Assembly: GCA_035610365.1 (NCBI GenBank)
Contig: CM069436.1
Span: forward strand, 4,578,937 to 4,642,936
DNA length: 64,000 nt
Direction: 5' to 3'
Origin: Aquatica leii
Taxonomy: Eukaryota > Arthropoda > Insecta > Coleoptera > Lampyridae
Each line of letters begins with the position of its first letter. Position 1 is the stretch's first letter. Of this stretch, positions 1 through 12,900 are shown one piece after another. The notes under the pieces are model-generated. The model saw nothing but the letters and a program-made list of their open reading frames with translations, had not been told where the DNA came from and did no database searches. The translations under genes and the position numbers were made by a program.

Positions 1-3000
1 TTTTTGGAGCTTTTAATGTTGATTACCATAGCAACCAGTAACTTGAAAGATTTTAGAAAAAAAATGAGATTTCCTTCTGAAATTTGGGTTAGTAGTTACG
101 GTGACTTTAATTTACTCTCTTAGAATTTTTTTATTATAAAAAAAATGCACGTATTCGGTAATTTAGGATCAGTCAGATACACTACTCTTCTCTCGAAAAA
201 GGAAATGAGGTAAATAAAAATTTTCTAATTATATTTCACAGTATAATAAATACTGGTATACTTCAGAATTACATTATAAATATACAATGTGTATTATAAT
301 TTTTATTTTTGTGGTTTTTAAAATATTTTCTGAAAATAACAATTTCCCACAAAGCAATGTTCAAACATCTATCTCGAATAAGACGTGTTTATTCACACAG
401 ATACAAACATGCCATGGTGTATTTCAAGAAAAAATGCTAGTAAAAGTGAAAATTAAAGTATTTTTCTTCAAAAAAAAACTACAATTCGTTTAATTTTGTA
501 AATCAATAGGCTAAAAATCGCACACGAAAACTACGTTATTATCCTAATTATTCCCTAAACGCGTTGCCCACTTTTACCAGCCTTATTCCTTCACATATCA
601 AAATACAACCAATGATATATTTTAAATGCTAAAAGGCAATTGTAGTCACATTTTATATAACACGTGATAAAATTTGCACGTAGCCATTTTTAAATGGTTT
701 ACATGCTACAAACAAGTTTTTTTTTAAAGTTAACTCTAACATATTGTCAAAATGGAACAGTTTCAGAAAAGAAAATTTTACAACCGCACTTAGACGAAAG
801 ATTTAACCGAATTTAAAACATTCACAGATTCGGTAAATCCATCGAACGACTTAATTCTAAAACAAAAATAAAAACGAAAATGTGTGATATTTTGGGTTTT
901 TTTTTGATACTTTGTTGGATATGGTCATTGGTCCCTGTTAATTCAATTATTTTTAAAATGGTTGTTGAAGAATAGGTTACGGAGGCATATTTTTTTCCCG
1001 ATAATAAACAGATAAGCGAAGGTGTTCTCGTTAAGTCTTTTTTTTTGATATTTTTCAGTCTCGTCAGTATGTTACCAATCACATTCATTACAATTTTCCT
1101 TTATTACAAAGCGAGTAAATAAGAAGACACTTTTTTGGTGTGTTTAGTGCTAACCACATTTTCTTGTAAATCAGAAATATTCTTTATTCGATTTTTTTTT
1201 TTAATTTTTAAGTGGCGGAATTTCGAATAAAGCTTTTGTAAAAAATAAACTTTAAAAATTCATAACAATTTTACTTAGGCACTATAACTAAAACTATAGT
1301 TTTTAGTGTTAAAGCAAATTTAAGCGCAACGATAAGGCAAAGAAAATTATTACGTTTTTTTTTTTTGAAATATGCCATTGATAACCCATGTTTGAACCTG
1401 TTTGATTAGTGATGCTACCTCATTTGTGAAGAGCTTTTCAAAAACCTTACATTTTACTACTACCTGCATTTTGTTACGTCCTATTCCTTACGCTAGGTTA
1501 GTAAGTGCCATCACCAGTTAGTGTGCAACTTTACAAAAAAAAAATATCTATAAGTAGTGGATATACCCCAGTTGTACTGTAAGTGTCGTATATTAGATAT
1601 AAATACGTCTCTACATACGTTAACTGTTCTATTATAATGATAATAATAATAATGTAAAAATGGAAAAGTGTACAAGTGATTTGTGATTAGAATAAAATGA
1701 ACGATATTTTATTACAAACACGCTGTGGGTGTCTTTCTCTCTCTGCAAATAATAACTAACTACGTATAAAAAAACACTTAGTAATTACAAATATAATAAT
1801 AAAAACAGAACACCCACTTAAGAAATGCCTATAAATCACCTCTATGTAACAAACAAAAAAAATACATTATGAATTCGGCTCTTCACAAATGCGATTGAAT
1901 GTGGGCAAATTGTCAATTATTGTTAACTATTGTTCGATATGGTCTGCTCGTAACATAAAAAAAAATTGTAAAACAATTAAACAAGTGGCTTGGAGGTTCA
2001 ATGTTTTCTTTTTTCAGCAGGCACACGACAACAAGGTGCGCTAAAAAGGGATTTATATACAGGGGGCTGGGGAATAATAGATTATTAAAGCAACTTAAGT
2101 AAAATCTGCTCTATAAATTAAAAACTAAAAATTAATTAACAAATACGTTGATTAAACAATATAAAAACCAGTAAAACTATGTGTGTAAAAAAATATTTAG
2201 GAATAGCAACTAGAAGTCTTATCAAGTCTCGTGAAATGCTAAAAACGTGGAATGATAAAAACTAACTTAACATTAAAAATCCTTAGACCCTGGTCCTTTT
2301 CACAAAAACAAAATGAAAATAGAAAATACTGTCTCGAATCGTGTTAAAAAGGAATGGGTTCGATCGTTTGTATACGGAAAAGAATTCGTTTAGAAATGGT
2401 CCTCGCACGATATTTTTTAGAGAGATATTTTTACGTACTTTTACTATGTGTTATATGCGTATACAATTTTTTGGACCGCGTCTTAAAAAACAAGGTACTT
2501 AAAAGTTTTGTTAAAGAAAAAAAAACGTTCGAGATGATGTCTTTATAACAGAGTATCACATTTAGAAAAATAATAATGACTTCACTAATAGAACCACTAA
2601 TTAATAATTGCACAATCGTGGTACACTCGCGAAGTTGCAAGTTCTTTTGGGGGGTGAATTTTGATTTAGTTTTTCCTTAATCGTCATCGAGTAGATAATT
2701 TAGGCTTTACGCACTACATCTTACTTAAGCCAAGACGTCAATTTTTGTTTATATATGTATATGTATAAATTCGTCAAAATTGTAGACGTTGCAAACTGGC
2801 AAGCGCAAAAGTGTTACACACAAACATTTAAAAATACAGTGTTAAAAACCTTAAAACTACTTAAAATTTAGGAAGCTCACAGCTTCGCTACTGTATATGT
2901 TACAGTATATAGTTTAAAGCAATCCAATGATCCAAGCTTGGGCCCGAGATCACGACTCTGTATTTTTTTTTAACTATAATTCAAAGTTTCCTAATTGTTG

Positions 3001-4196
3001 CGAATAAAAAATCTGGCACATACTTGGTTGGAATGTTAGGTTTTAAGCGTGCGCTACTACAGATGTCGCTTTTGACCAACTTTTATCTAAACATTCTAAC
3101 TTTCCAAATGAAACGAAACAAAATAAAACGACACAAAATAGCACACACTTAAACGATATGTTTCAAACATACATTTTTTTATTATTTACAATTATACTGT
3201 TGTATTTTGGTCCAACTTAAATATGCGTTACTGTAAAATCTGGCTGGGTTTGATAGTCGGCGTTATGGTACAAATTTCGACCGTGGCCAGAATTTGTTCC
3301 TTGCCAACTTAAACTATTTAACTGTCGGTATCGGTTTGGTTGTGGTTGATTTGCGTTCTGACGGTTGTTGAGGGATGAAGCGCTTAACTATACCTGATCA
3401 ATCTTTTCTCTCTCGAACAAAATAACTTCCTTTTCAAATATATAATAATATATTTATCTTATATGTACTACTTAAATGTTGATGTAAATATATATATGTA
3501 TGTATATACCATCTAATTGCACTTCATTGTCATATGAAAACAAAAACGACGGTGTCAATTCAAAATGCCGAAAAACGAATTGAGCGTCAGGCATAATGAA
3601 TTATCACCGTACTTTCATTAATATTTATATCAATTAACTACCTCTAATTGTTTTTTTTTTAAATTTATATTATAATATTTTAAGATATTTTTAGAGAAAA
3701 TATACATCAAAAATTTTGAATAAATCACAGATAGATAATTTTCAATTCTTGGGACAATCCCGAGGGTTTTTCGATATATCCACATCAAAGCAGTCTGTAC
3801 GAAATACGAACGAATATACATGATTTTTTTATACAGATTTTGAGGTATACGCAACGCTGAAGACACATACAGAATACAACACTGACTATTATAGTTTGGT
3901 ACATGCCGAAACACTTATAACAGCAAACATATAATATGATAAAATTTTATACATTTTTAGAGTCCAAAAAACACCTAATGCAACCGCTGCTTTGATGCTA
4001 CCGAAACGCTAAAAAACGCGCTACTACGCTAACCAACAGAAAAACAATTGAGAAACAACGACTAATCAACAAATACCGTCATCGACCTCGTTTTTTTTAC
4101 AACAACCAATTGTTTCCAAGCACTGGAAACACTTCAACAATTATAATCAAGTACTCACTTTCAGTACAAAAATCTCGCACTTACTTTAGGTAGATG
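1..4196 (-). other. E93 3' UTR and downstream DNA
   Basis: The region lies immediately 3' of the E93 stop codon (4197-4199) on the minus strand. It is AT-rich with many short A and T runs, and no convincing protein-coding gene was seen on either strand. Several minus-strand AATAAA hexamers (TTTATT on the plus strand, for example near 3178 and 1709) could serve as poly(A) signals, but none can be singled out. The length of the 3' UTR is therefore unknown; calling the proximal part UTR is inference from position. Confidence 0.5.
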
Positions 4197-6378
4197 TCAG
4201 TCTTGAGCCACGTCCGATTCTGAGGCACTTCCTATCGTCGAATCCCCGATGCCGTTTCTGTCGACATCTTGTAAAACGTCTCGAAAACGCACCAGCATTT
4301 CCGGTTTCAAATTATCGGGGTTAACTAAATCTTGTTTTAGGTATATCCTGGCAGGTGGCGTAGGCTTGCGATCTTCTTCGTTACCGTTTCTCTCTTCGGA
4401 TTCGATCGAATCGTTCGATAATTCGATCGTGTGAACTTCCGAATTTTCCCCAAATCGTTTTGGAGAAGTTTCCGCGTAATGCAAACCGTCGTCTTCTTTC
4501 GTAGGACTCGAACATCTTCTGTAATTTTCTTCGCCAGAACTGTTAGACTCCGACACGTTAGGTTTAGGAAGCGGAGTTAAACGACTATTACGGCACAATT
4601 GATCTAACAGCGCTTTGTTCGACATATTTTCCGGCGTTAAATTTTTATCGTCTTTGATTTTGTCGTCGTTAGGAGGCACGCCCGATTCTAAACTAGATCT
4701 TATTATACCATCTAAAAACGATCCATTCGAACCCGTTCCGTCTAACAACGATTCGGCAATATGTCGCGCGTTCTTTGGTAACGCAGGAGGGCAGCCGGTT
4801 GGTGAAGCCGCTACGTTAGAATGCGTCCGCGCGTCTTCTTGTATTTTTTGCATCATTTGAGAAGTGAAAAATTCCGGATTAGGTGGAAACGACGACGTCG
4901 ACGGATTTCTACCGTATTCTAAAGGAATGTGCGAAAAACCGGGATGCGGCCAAAAAGGAAAAGGAGGTGGATTATAACCCAAAGGAGCCATACTAGGATC
5001 GAACATTGGTAATTTCATTCCGTTCGGCGACGTAGGTGGAAACTTTGGTTGGGGAGGTTTCATAACTGGTTTCATTTTGTCTACGCCCGCACTAGCGGCC
5101 GCTAACCTTAAATCGTTTTGTTTCAGCGAAGCTAACTTTTCGTCGACCGGGTTTGGTTTCGGGTCCCTTTTTCTGGGTCGCATCAAATGACGTTCTTTTA
5201 CTTTATATTCTAACGTAGAATGAGGCACGCCGTAGTAACTACCCGCTCGATGTACCGACATTTCTCCTCGTTGCACCGCTCTAACTGCCTCCACCAGACT
5301 ATCTCTGTCGTAATTGCGGTACTTTCCTCGTTTCGGTCTCGTACCTTTTCCACCAGTTGTACCAGAAGTGGACGGGTTTTGCGTAGGTTTTTGATGCGGG
5401 TGCGGGTACGGCCTGACCAGGTCGTGTTGATTTTTCATCGAAGGCATTCCCACTATAGGTGGCGTAAAACCCGTTCTTTTATAATCGATTTCCATCATTG
5501 GAGGCATTCGTATAGGTTCCGGCGTTTGCTGAAACTTCTGGCTAATACTTTTTGCAATAACATCTTTGACGTCTTTTAAAGTAATTTGTTTGCCAGGAAG
5601 AATCGGAGGCGAACCGGACTCGCTGGTCACCGGCGGCGACACAATAGGTACAGAATCGTTCGAATTTCTGTAAAAGTCGTTACCGTTTTTACTAGTAGTC
5701 GGTTTGAAGGACGGAATTTTAAGTATCACATTTGAGGGCGATTCGTCTGTTTCCATATCGGATGATTCCGACCTACATTTTTCGGTTTTGGTAATAACCG
5801 AACTAGGACTCGTCCTCATTTCTCCGTTATTTTTAAATTTCTCCTCCGACAATCGTTTAACATATTCCGACAACATTAATTGGCTATTAATTTCTTTTTC
5901 TAAAGATTTTGGATTCATTCCAGAGGATAACAGTAAGTTTTGTACGTACGGCCCCATTGCGCTATGATCTAAGCCGGTCCAAGCTTCGGGCCCGTCTTTC
6001 CCTCTCTGCAAGAGCGTTTTTAATGCTTCTTGGTTTTCTAGGTTGGAAAATCGTAGAATATCGGCCATGGATAGTAAAGGCGCTTGTAAGGCTTTTTCGA
6101 CTTCTTTTTCTTCCTCCGCCCCGGATAATTCTTTTTCGTCGTCTATCGCTTCTTCTTCTTCTATTTTTAACGGCGCCGTCGTGTTAATGTGTAACTCTCT
6201 TTCTCGTTCCATCGCCAATTTATAAACTTTGTTTCGTAGCGTAGACCTCGGTATACCATAAATGACGGCCGCTCTTCTCGTGCCTAATTTTCCTGATTGA
6301 ATATCGCGCAATGCCGCTTGTAATTCGTCTTCCGTGTAAGTCCGTCTTCCTGCAATTGCCGACATTCGAGGCTTCGCT
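4197..6378 (-). CDS. E93: E93 exon 4: both psq-type HTH domains and C-terminus
   Basis: This is the last and largest coding exon of ecdysone-induced protein 93F, the nuclear transcription factor that specifies adult development and steroid-triggered cell death in insects. The acceptor TTCTAG precedes 6378, and the exon completes a split Lys codon (residue 274), followed by [14 protein letters not shown]. The first pipsqueak-type helix-turn-helix spans about residues 285-330 ([19 protein letters not shown]). The second spans about 624-672 ([19 protein letters not shown]) and is followed by the basic stretch RPRKRDPK, a likely nuclear signal. An acidic run covers about 346-369, and an LXXLL motif (LKTLL) sits at 393-397. 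The rest is rich in Pro, Ser and Asn and looks disordered. The stop gives residue 1000. Family assignment is firm; the role comes from work on orthologues. Confidence 0.95.
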
Positions 6379-7400
6379 CTAGAATCAAAACTAAAATTAC
6401 AACGTTATTACAAGATCTTTGTTTCGAGTTTAAAATGCTTTGAACGTTGCACTCCGCATATAGACTTTGAAATAGTTTAAGATTAATTAAAATTGCATAA
6501 ATTAATGCGTTGCCGCCCTTGTCCTAAATACACACGTTAATATGCGTAATGGCACTAATATCGAAATGGCATTAATTAACGTGGACGAAAATTTCGCTTA
6601 TCAAAAAATGTTTTCAAATAAAAATGAAACTTATTGCCTCGTATCAGTTCCCAAATATTTTTTTTTTGATAAGAAGGCACCGACCTACCGCACCAATAAA
6701 TATATTTAACGTTTTTATTTATCGTCGGCGATAAAAAAAGTTTTCGACAAACAACGATTTAAGTTGGCATTAATAACGCAATTCGGATATTTATGCAATT
6801 TTTGTTAACAAACAAAGTACTTACGAGCGCATTAACATCGACAAGCGCCTTGTGCACAAATAAAAAAAAAACTAACGCATTTAACACAGTGATTGACCTC
6901 AATAATTAAAAGATAATGCAGCGGCTGGTATTTTTACGACAAAAATTTTTTGGGGATTTATTTGCGCTGGTTTATATATAGAATTGCTTTTAGTTTTTGA
7001 CTAATTTAAATCTAATTTTGGATATTCTAACCGCAACGGAATTTTAACTGCGAGATACCCTACTTTCTTTTATAATTAACTTATTTTGCAATATTTGTTG
7101 AAGATAGCGTAAAAATAGTCAAATGCTTTCACTCGATGGAAAAAAAATGATTTACTACCACGAATCAGCGTGGCCTGCTTGAATGCAGATAAACTTGCAT
7201 TTGACCGATAAAATTATTTGTTTTCACAGAAAAACAAATGCGTTTCGTTGTTTCAAAAGATTTAACACTTATTTTGTAGTGTGTGACCCTTTTCGCTTTG
7301 TTTTTGAATAACGCTTTTGTTCTTAACTTATCTATTCGAGTCTATTTATTGTTTTTATCTTTTTTTTTAAGTAGAATTGTCGGGGGTTTTTCGAACTTAC
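6379..7400 (-). other. E93 intron 3
   Basis: This 1022-bp intron has donor GTAAGT (7400 downward) and acceptor TTCTAG (ending at 6379). It sits in phase 2 and keeps the frame between exons 3 and 4. It is AT-rich, and no further exon, RNA gene or recognisable repeat was seen in it. Confidence 0.85.
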
Positions 7401-7804
7401 TTAAATATTTGTTTATTATCCAACGTTGGTAGCCTTAAATTCGGCGATAGTTTGTTTTCTACGGGACTACCACTGATAGTGTTCATCGCTTTCGAGCTGA
7501 GATCCAACGGTTGCTCGCCGCTTTTTTCGATCGAGTCGGGTTGATAACTTCGCGACATATTTGCTATGTACCAATTTGGCGGTATTAGATTTGGGGGGTA
7601 AAATGATAACGGTGGTGTAGGGGTTGCAGGCGGATTTCCGGAAAGTGCCGCAACGGCCGATGCCAAAGCTGCCATCGAAGTGACACTTTCGATCGTGGTC
7701 ATGTTACGATTATTATTTAATAATCTTGTCGGCGGTGTGAGAGTTGGCGGTACTTCAGAATCGCTATGGCTATCAGTCGAATCTGAGTCGGATTGTCGGG
7801 GACT
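7401..7804 (-). CDS. E93: E93 exon 3: CtBP-binding motif exon
   Basis: The exon encodes residues 140-273 plus two bases of codon 274. It opens in phase 0 after the acceptor TTGCAG with SPRQSDSDSTDSHSDSE and ends at donor GTAAGT. The key motif is PLDLS at residues 238-242, the classic docking site for the co-repressor CtBP, conserved in the E93/LCOR family. Ser/Asp-rich and Pro-rich linkers flank it. A start further upstream in the same frame (7828) would read through the intron acceptor, so 7804 is preferred. Exon 2 ends GCA CTG in phase 0, so the joined reading is GAL-SPRQ. Confidence 0.93.
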
Positions 7805-8071
7805 CTGCAATCGAGAAAAAAGTATCACAATGTTTCTGCCCGCGAATACTAAAATGCGTTTAATTGTGAATTAGAGCTTAACAAGATAAGTTGCGAAATT
7901 TCAATTCATATGTGGACAAGGCCAAGTATTTCTTGCATAGCACTAGTAATTAGTGCAGAAATACTTAACCGCCATTACACGATTTCTTATTTGTTTTACA
8001 TAAAAAATGGCGCTAATTTGTTTCCCGGCCAACTTATCTTTTCTCCATAAACAAACTTGGCAAAAACCTAC
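7805..8071 (-). other. E93 intron 2
   Basis: This is a 267-bp phase-0 intron with donor GTAGGT at 8071 and acceptor TTGCAG ending at 7805. The open frame of exon 2 continues into it as far as 7943, but the carboxyl end this would create (ending KYFCTNY) does not look like the family. Splicing restores the expected join. Confidence 0.88.
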
Positions 8072-8394
8072 CAGTGCCCCTTGATTGGTATTATTTTCAC
8101 TATCCAGTTTGCCGTCTACACAAAAGTAACACTTGCTTTGTGGGGACCAATCTTTGGCTTGTTCTTCCGCGTCTTCTTGTTTTGTTATGTTTCTTAAATC
8201 TTCTTTTATGTCTTGTAATTTTACGTCTATTTCCTCTTGTTTCTTTGAATCGGAAAAAATTCGCTGACACTTTATGTAATCGTTCGTTTTTATCTTTTCT
8301 ACGTTGTTGTTTATAGGTTGCAGGTAATTTCTGGATTCTTGATACTGTTTCCATTTCCTTCGACCCATCAACTCTTCAGCGATCCTTTCCAACC
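8072..8394 (-). CDS. E93: E93 exon 2: conserved N-terminal domain
   Basis: The exon encodes residues 32-139. The acceptor TTCTTCTAG precedes 8394, and the first two bases complete a Gly codon begun in exon 1, giving the continuous reading MVYIV-GLERIAEELMGRRKW. Later comes DWSPQSKCYFCVDGKLD, with Cys at 120 and 123. The arrangement of an N-terminal Cys pair, a basic helix, an ERIAEELMG-like segment and a DWS...CxxC motif is also known from vertebrate LCOR/LCORL long isoforms. A zinc-binding role for the four cysteines is inference. The exon is 323 nt; with exon 1 it makes exactly 139 codons. Confidence 0.93.
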
Positions 8395-10299
8395 CTAGAA
8401 GAAAAAAACAGTTACTAGATAGTGAAAGCGTTCGGGCTACGTAGTATTATAATCTTATTGTGCGATCGCGAAAGGTAAATTTACAAAAAAAGGTGATTTC
8501 TAGAAACCTCTACTAAGCGCATTTCCATATCTTTAGTTTATTATTTAACACCTACGAAGTAAAAAATACTGTCGACGTTGCTGAATTTGATGCTTCGAAA
8601 TGTCCGGGTATATTGTTGCAACTTTTGGTTTAAATGTCCGTTTTGATTATGCAAAATTGCATGTACGTTCTAAGAAATTACGTTTATGCAAAATTATCGA
8701 CAGCGTTGTCGCGTTTCTGTAAAATAGGTTAGAAATTTCAGTAGCCATGAAAACCAATTTAAGTCGTTAATTCCGAAGTAAAGTTAAGTAATTAAAGTTA
8801 ACGATCAATCAGTGAGAGTTAAAAAAAATGTTTATTTAATGAGGGTAGGTCCAAGTCTAGTTGCTTAATCTTTATTAGCAAGGCTAAATGACGGCACGCG
8901 AACAGCGGCCATTATTGTACTATTTGAGATGCATTTTTGCAACGTTTAATTGCTAAATGTGATTTGTGTGTCCTTGATGTATTTACATGCATGGTACAAA
9001 CGCACCTACACGCCAATTACTTTTCTTTCCCATCCAAATCTCGAAACTACGATTAGGTTTCTACAATTTTGTCGCTATGTTTCATTTAACCTAGGTTAAA
9101 CAAAATTTTTAAACACGACTAGACTGTCAACAATATCAGTCGAAAGCTTATCGAGCGTTATCTGAACAAAATAATTTTATAAAAATAAGTAGGACTGTCG
9201 CTCTTAAACAATAAAAAAAATGAAAAATGCACTTTTATCGCTTAGAATAAAGTTTGAAGACCTTTAAATTAATCTTCGCGTTTGATATAAAAATAAGATT
9301 AAAACAAACATTGTAATCTAGGTTTTAGATCTTTTTTCGATATAAAACCAAGTAACCGACGCTGTCCAAAGACGACTTTTTTAATTGCTTAACTTAACGG
9401 ACAGGTAGCCAATAATCAAATTCAATTTCACCACAAAAAATTTAAAATTGTAACGAGCGTCATTAAGAATGCAATTCGAACGTGAATGATGCATTTTCGC
9501 AAATGTATTCGAAGGCGGCTAGACAGATGCACATTTTGTTTTTGTTTGTTTTTTTTTGTGCGTATGTATGTACATAAGGCAACCACGATTTAACGTAATT
9601 TATAAGAAATCGATGAACTTTTGAACTTCTGCACTTATAACCCAAATATAATATAACAAACCATTTTGATATTTAAAAATATCGTCAAAATGGCTGGCTA
9701 ATTACCGATCAATAATCTTACTGTTATAGAAATGTAAGCAAAAACCCCCCACTCGTAAAGTACTTTAATGCATCTTAAAAGTTTTCTTAACGGAAACCGG
9801 TATTTTCGGTAATCTATTTTTTGCGCGTTATTTACGTTGGTTTAATAAAAAGGATGTGTGGATAGGTTAGGTACGTTTAATTCATCAACTTATCTGAATG
9901 CGTAATCTTGAAACGACCCAAAAATAAATAAAAAAGAAACTATATTTAAATGCATTCAAAGTAGATGCATCCGTTACAAATTCAAATAATGAATGCATCT
10001 TCAAAATCGTCTGGTATTTAAATTCGATTCGGTCGCAAAATATTAATACCGATAACATAAATGATCGAGATAACGATAAATAAATATTACTAACCAGAAT
10101 TAACACCTTTATCCACATATTTCATTACAATTATTGCACTGTAACAAACCGGTTAAAGAACTCCAGGGTAAAATTAACGATAATAACGAAAATGCAAAAA
10201 TGCGTAACAACAAAGTACATCACATTGGAATTAATGCGGTTCGAAAGAATATAAAAAAGCACGTAAGGCACATTAACGCGTGTTTTTAACGCTACATTC

Positions 10300-10460
10300 G
10301 TCAAGTACTTTCCTACCCTTTAGGCCCGAACAGGGCTTAGGGTTATGCCCAGCGCGAGTGTATAAAACGCAACTAACTGTTGTCGTAGGTCGGGGTACTG
10401 CATGCGCGAACTGTAACTGCACATGATCTCTAGAGTGCGGCACATGTGCAATTGCATAAA
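10300..10460. other. GC-richer block inside E93 intron 1
   Basis: The block is noticeably richer in G and C than its surroundings (for example TAGGCCCGAACAGGGCTTAG and CTGCATGCGCGAACTG) and contains a TATAAAA string at about 10370 on the plus strand. No coding frame of note is present. It may be a regulatory island or only a base-composition fluctuation; the sequence alone does not decide. Confidence 0.25.
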
Positions 10461-11954
10461 ATTTAATGCCATTTCATTGGCGCTCCGACGCTACCTATAT
10501 TATTCCTCTCGAAAAATTTAATTTGCCTCCCGGAATAAAGAAAATTTTGGAATTTTCCATCTCGCAGATTAGTACCAGCTTTTTCCGGTCGATATCTTAC
10601 TTTGTCGACGTTTTTAAAATCGGAACCTTGCCAAAAATGCACGACAACGATAATTTTGGTAATCACAAATTTAACCTACGAAACAGTTATCTAATTAAAA
10701 GTCGCATTTTTCTTATCGCTCAAGTTATTTTTGACAAATCAAGGTCCCCTTATTAAATGATACGTGACATTTCGTTATCAAAATCTTATACACAATATGC
10801 AATTTAGTTTCAAAATAATTTTTCGTTTATGAACAATTAACTTTGGTATTTGTTTACTTTGTACGTTTTTTTAAGGTAATTTCTAAATTTTAGAATCACG
10901 TTTTTATACACAATCGAGGACGATCGTTTTGACCAATAAAAGGTTTGAGCGCATGTCTTACATTTGGAGGTACCGCCCAAGACCTACATGTAAGCATGCT
11001 CCTACTCTAATCTTACATTGTGTAAAATTAGAAACTAAAATCCATCATCTATCACCATTACACGATTTAAAAAATCCTTTTACCAAATAAGGAAAAAGAA
11101 ATCGGCATCGAAAAATATGTACTTCGACCAGCGCGTTATTCCCCCTAATAATAATTATATATTTTTTTAACAATACGTCTCATAATTACTGTTTACTTTG
11201 AAAACTGTGTTGAACTTTTAATATCTTTTATTTACTTAACAAAGATCCTCAAATTAATCGTATTTAAGATAGCTTAAATAATCAAGGACAACTTCATTGT
11301 AAAAAAAAATGTATACAGAGTGATTCATGTTGAAGGTTTATTCGAGCTTTAAACCAAATGATACTGCTCTATTTTCTTCTGCAACTACTAACTTACTTAA
11401 AATCGGTTTAGTTAAAAATCACAATAAAATTGTTAATCGTTAACCATAGAAATAGATTCATGTACACAGACCTTCAAACATTAAAATTCTAGACTAGTAC
11501 CAACCGAACTGCTGAAACAAGGATAACGCTACTTTACGGACAGCCTTAGTATATCTTTTTGTCCAATCTTTGCTTACCTACTAGATGCGCGGAATTTAAA
11601 TCTAAATAAGTTACTAATAAATTTTGTTTTCCTCAATGACTAAATATGACTCAATCCTGTTCGTTTTTTATTCTTTTAAGGCGTTGAGCGCCACTATGTG
11701 TTAAAAATGAGTCCCAGCGGTATTTTTTTAAATGTATATTCTTATGCATTGTGTTTTACTTTTTATTTTTTTTATAAGCGCATTATTTAAGTAAAAATAA
11801 AAGTTATTGTTTTTTTTGTCGTGGTGACACATTGGTCTCACGCGGTCTGTGGCTACCAATTCAGGATTCTCTAATTCGATGCGTTAACATAAATGCAAGT
11901 ACAGAGACGCAGAAAGTTCAGTTACAACAAGCGCATTTATCTGATTCGATTTTA

Positions 11955-12575
11955 GTCGCAACTTACAATGTGCCTTATAAAGATATCGTACGAAGCAGGT
12001 CAAAAACTATGAGCAGAATTTGTTTCTGACAAGAAAAAAAGTGAAACTACTCACAACACCAAGATCTACTCAAAAAGACAAGAAGAAGTGTAGTTGACGC
12101 AGTACCGTCAATTTCAGTTTTCTCTAATGTCCCAGGATTGAGTGTTAGAGTGAGCGACATCCAGAAATTTCATTTGATCGAAGAAACGATTGAAGAAATA
12201 ATTAACAATATAGAAAACATTGATTTTGATTATATATAATCGAAACTATAAACTCAAGATTTTGAGTGGTTTGAAGCAACTGTTGAAGAAGTCGCAACTT
12301 ACAATGTGCCTTATAAAGATATCGTACGAAGCAGATCAAAAACTATGGGCAGAATTTCTTTCTGACAAGAAAAAAAGTGAAACTACTCACCAACACCAAG
12401 ATCTATTCAAAAAGGCAAGAAGAAGTGTACTTGACGCAATATTGTCAATTTCAGTTTCCTCTAATGTCTCAGAATTGAGTGTTAGTGTAAGTGAGATTTA
12501 GAAATTTCTTTGATCGAAGAAGCGATTGAAGAAATAAACAACATAGAAAACATTGATTTTGAATATATATAATCG
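11955..12575 (+). repeat. Direct duplication of about 285 bp (two copies)
   Basis: Two similar segments, 11955 to about 12243 and 12291 to about 12575, both begin GTCGCAACTTACAATGTGCC and end near a TTGATTTTGA-TATATATAAT string. The period is about 336 bp. The copies differ by many substitutions and small indels, so the duplication is not recent. It abuts the piggyBac relic and may derive from its poorly conserved acidic N-terminal region, but this is not certain. Confidence 0.75.
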
Positions 12576-12900
12576 AAAGATTCAACCCAAAACGAGTCGC
12601 AAAGAAAAACCTAAGCGAAGCAATAGCTGAGTAATGTAGGCATGGGATTATCGTTTAAAAATGGAAAGACATGGTTACTGTAAAGTGGAGACACAAATAA
12701 ATACAAAAACCAAAAATAAATTCGAGTATAATAAATTTAAGTCATATATTGATATATCCGACCAGTTGAAATCTTACAGAAATGGTACAGAAAGTTAGCA
12801 TTTGAATTATTGACCGGAACTTCATTAGTAAGTGCTCATAGTACTTACAAAGAAATTATAAAAAATAAATTGTCAATTACTGAATTCAAAGAACAGATAA

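Noticed and set aside
7943-8071. Extension of the E93 exon 2 frame to a stop at 7943
   Set aside because: Donor GTAGGT at 8071, the acceptor at 7804 and family sequence (GAL-SPRQSDS) all support splicing; the extension is intron read-through.
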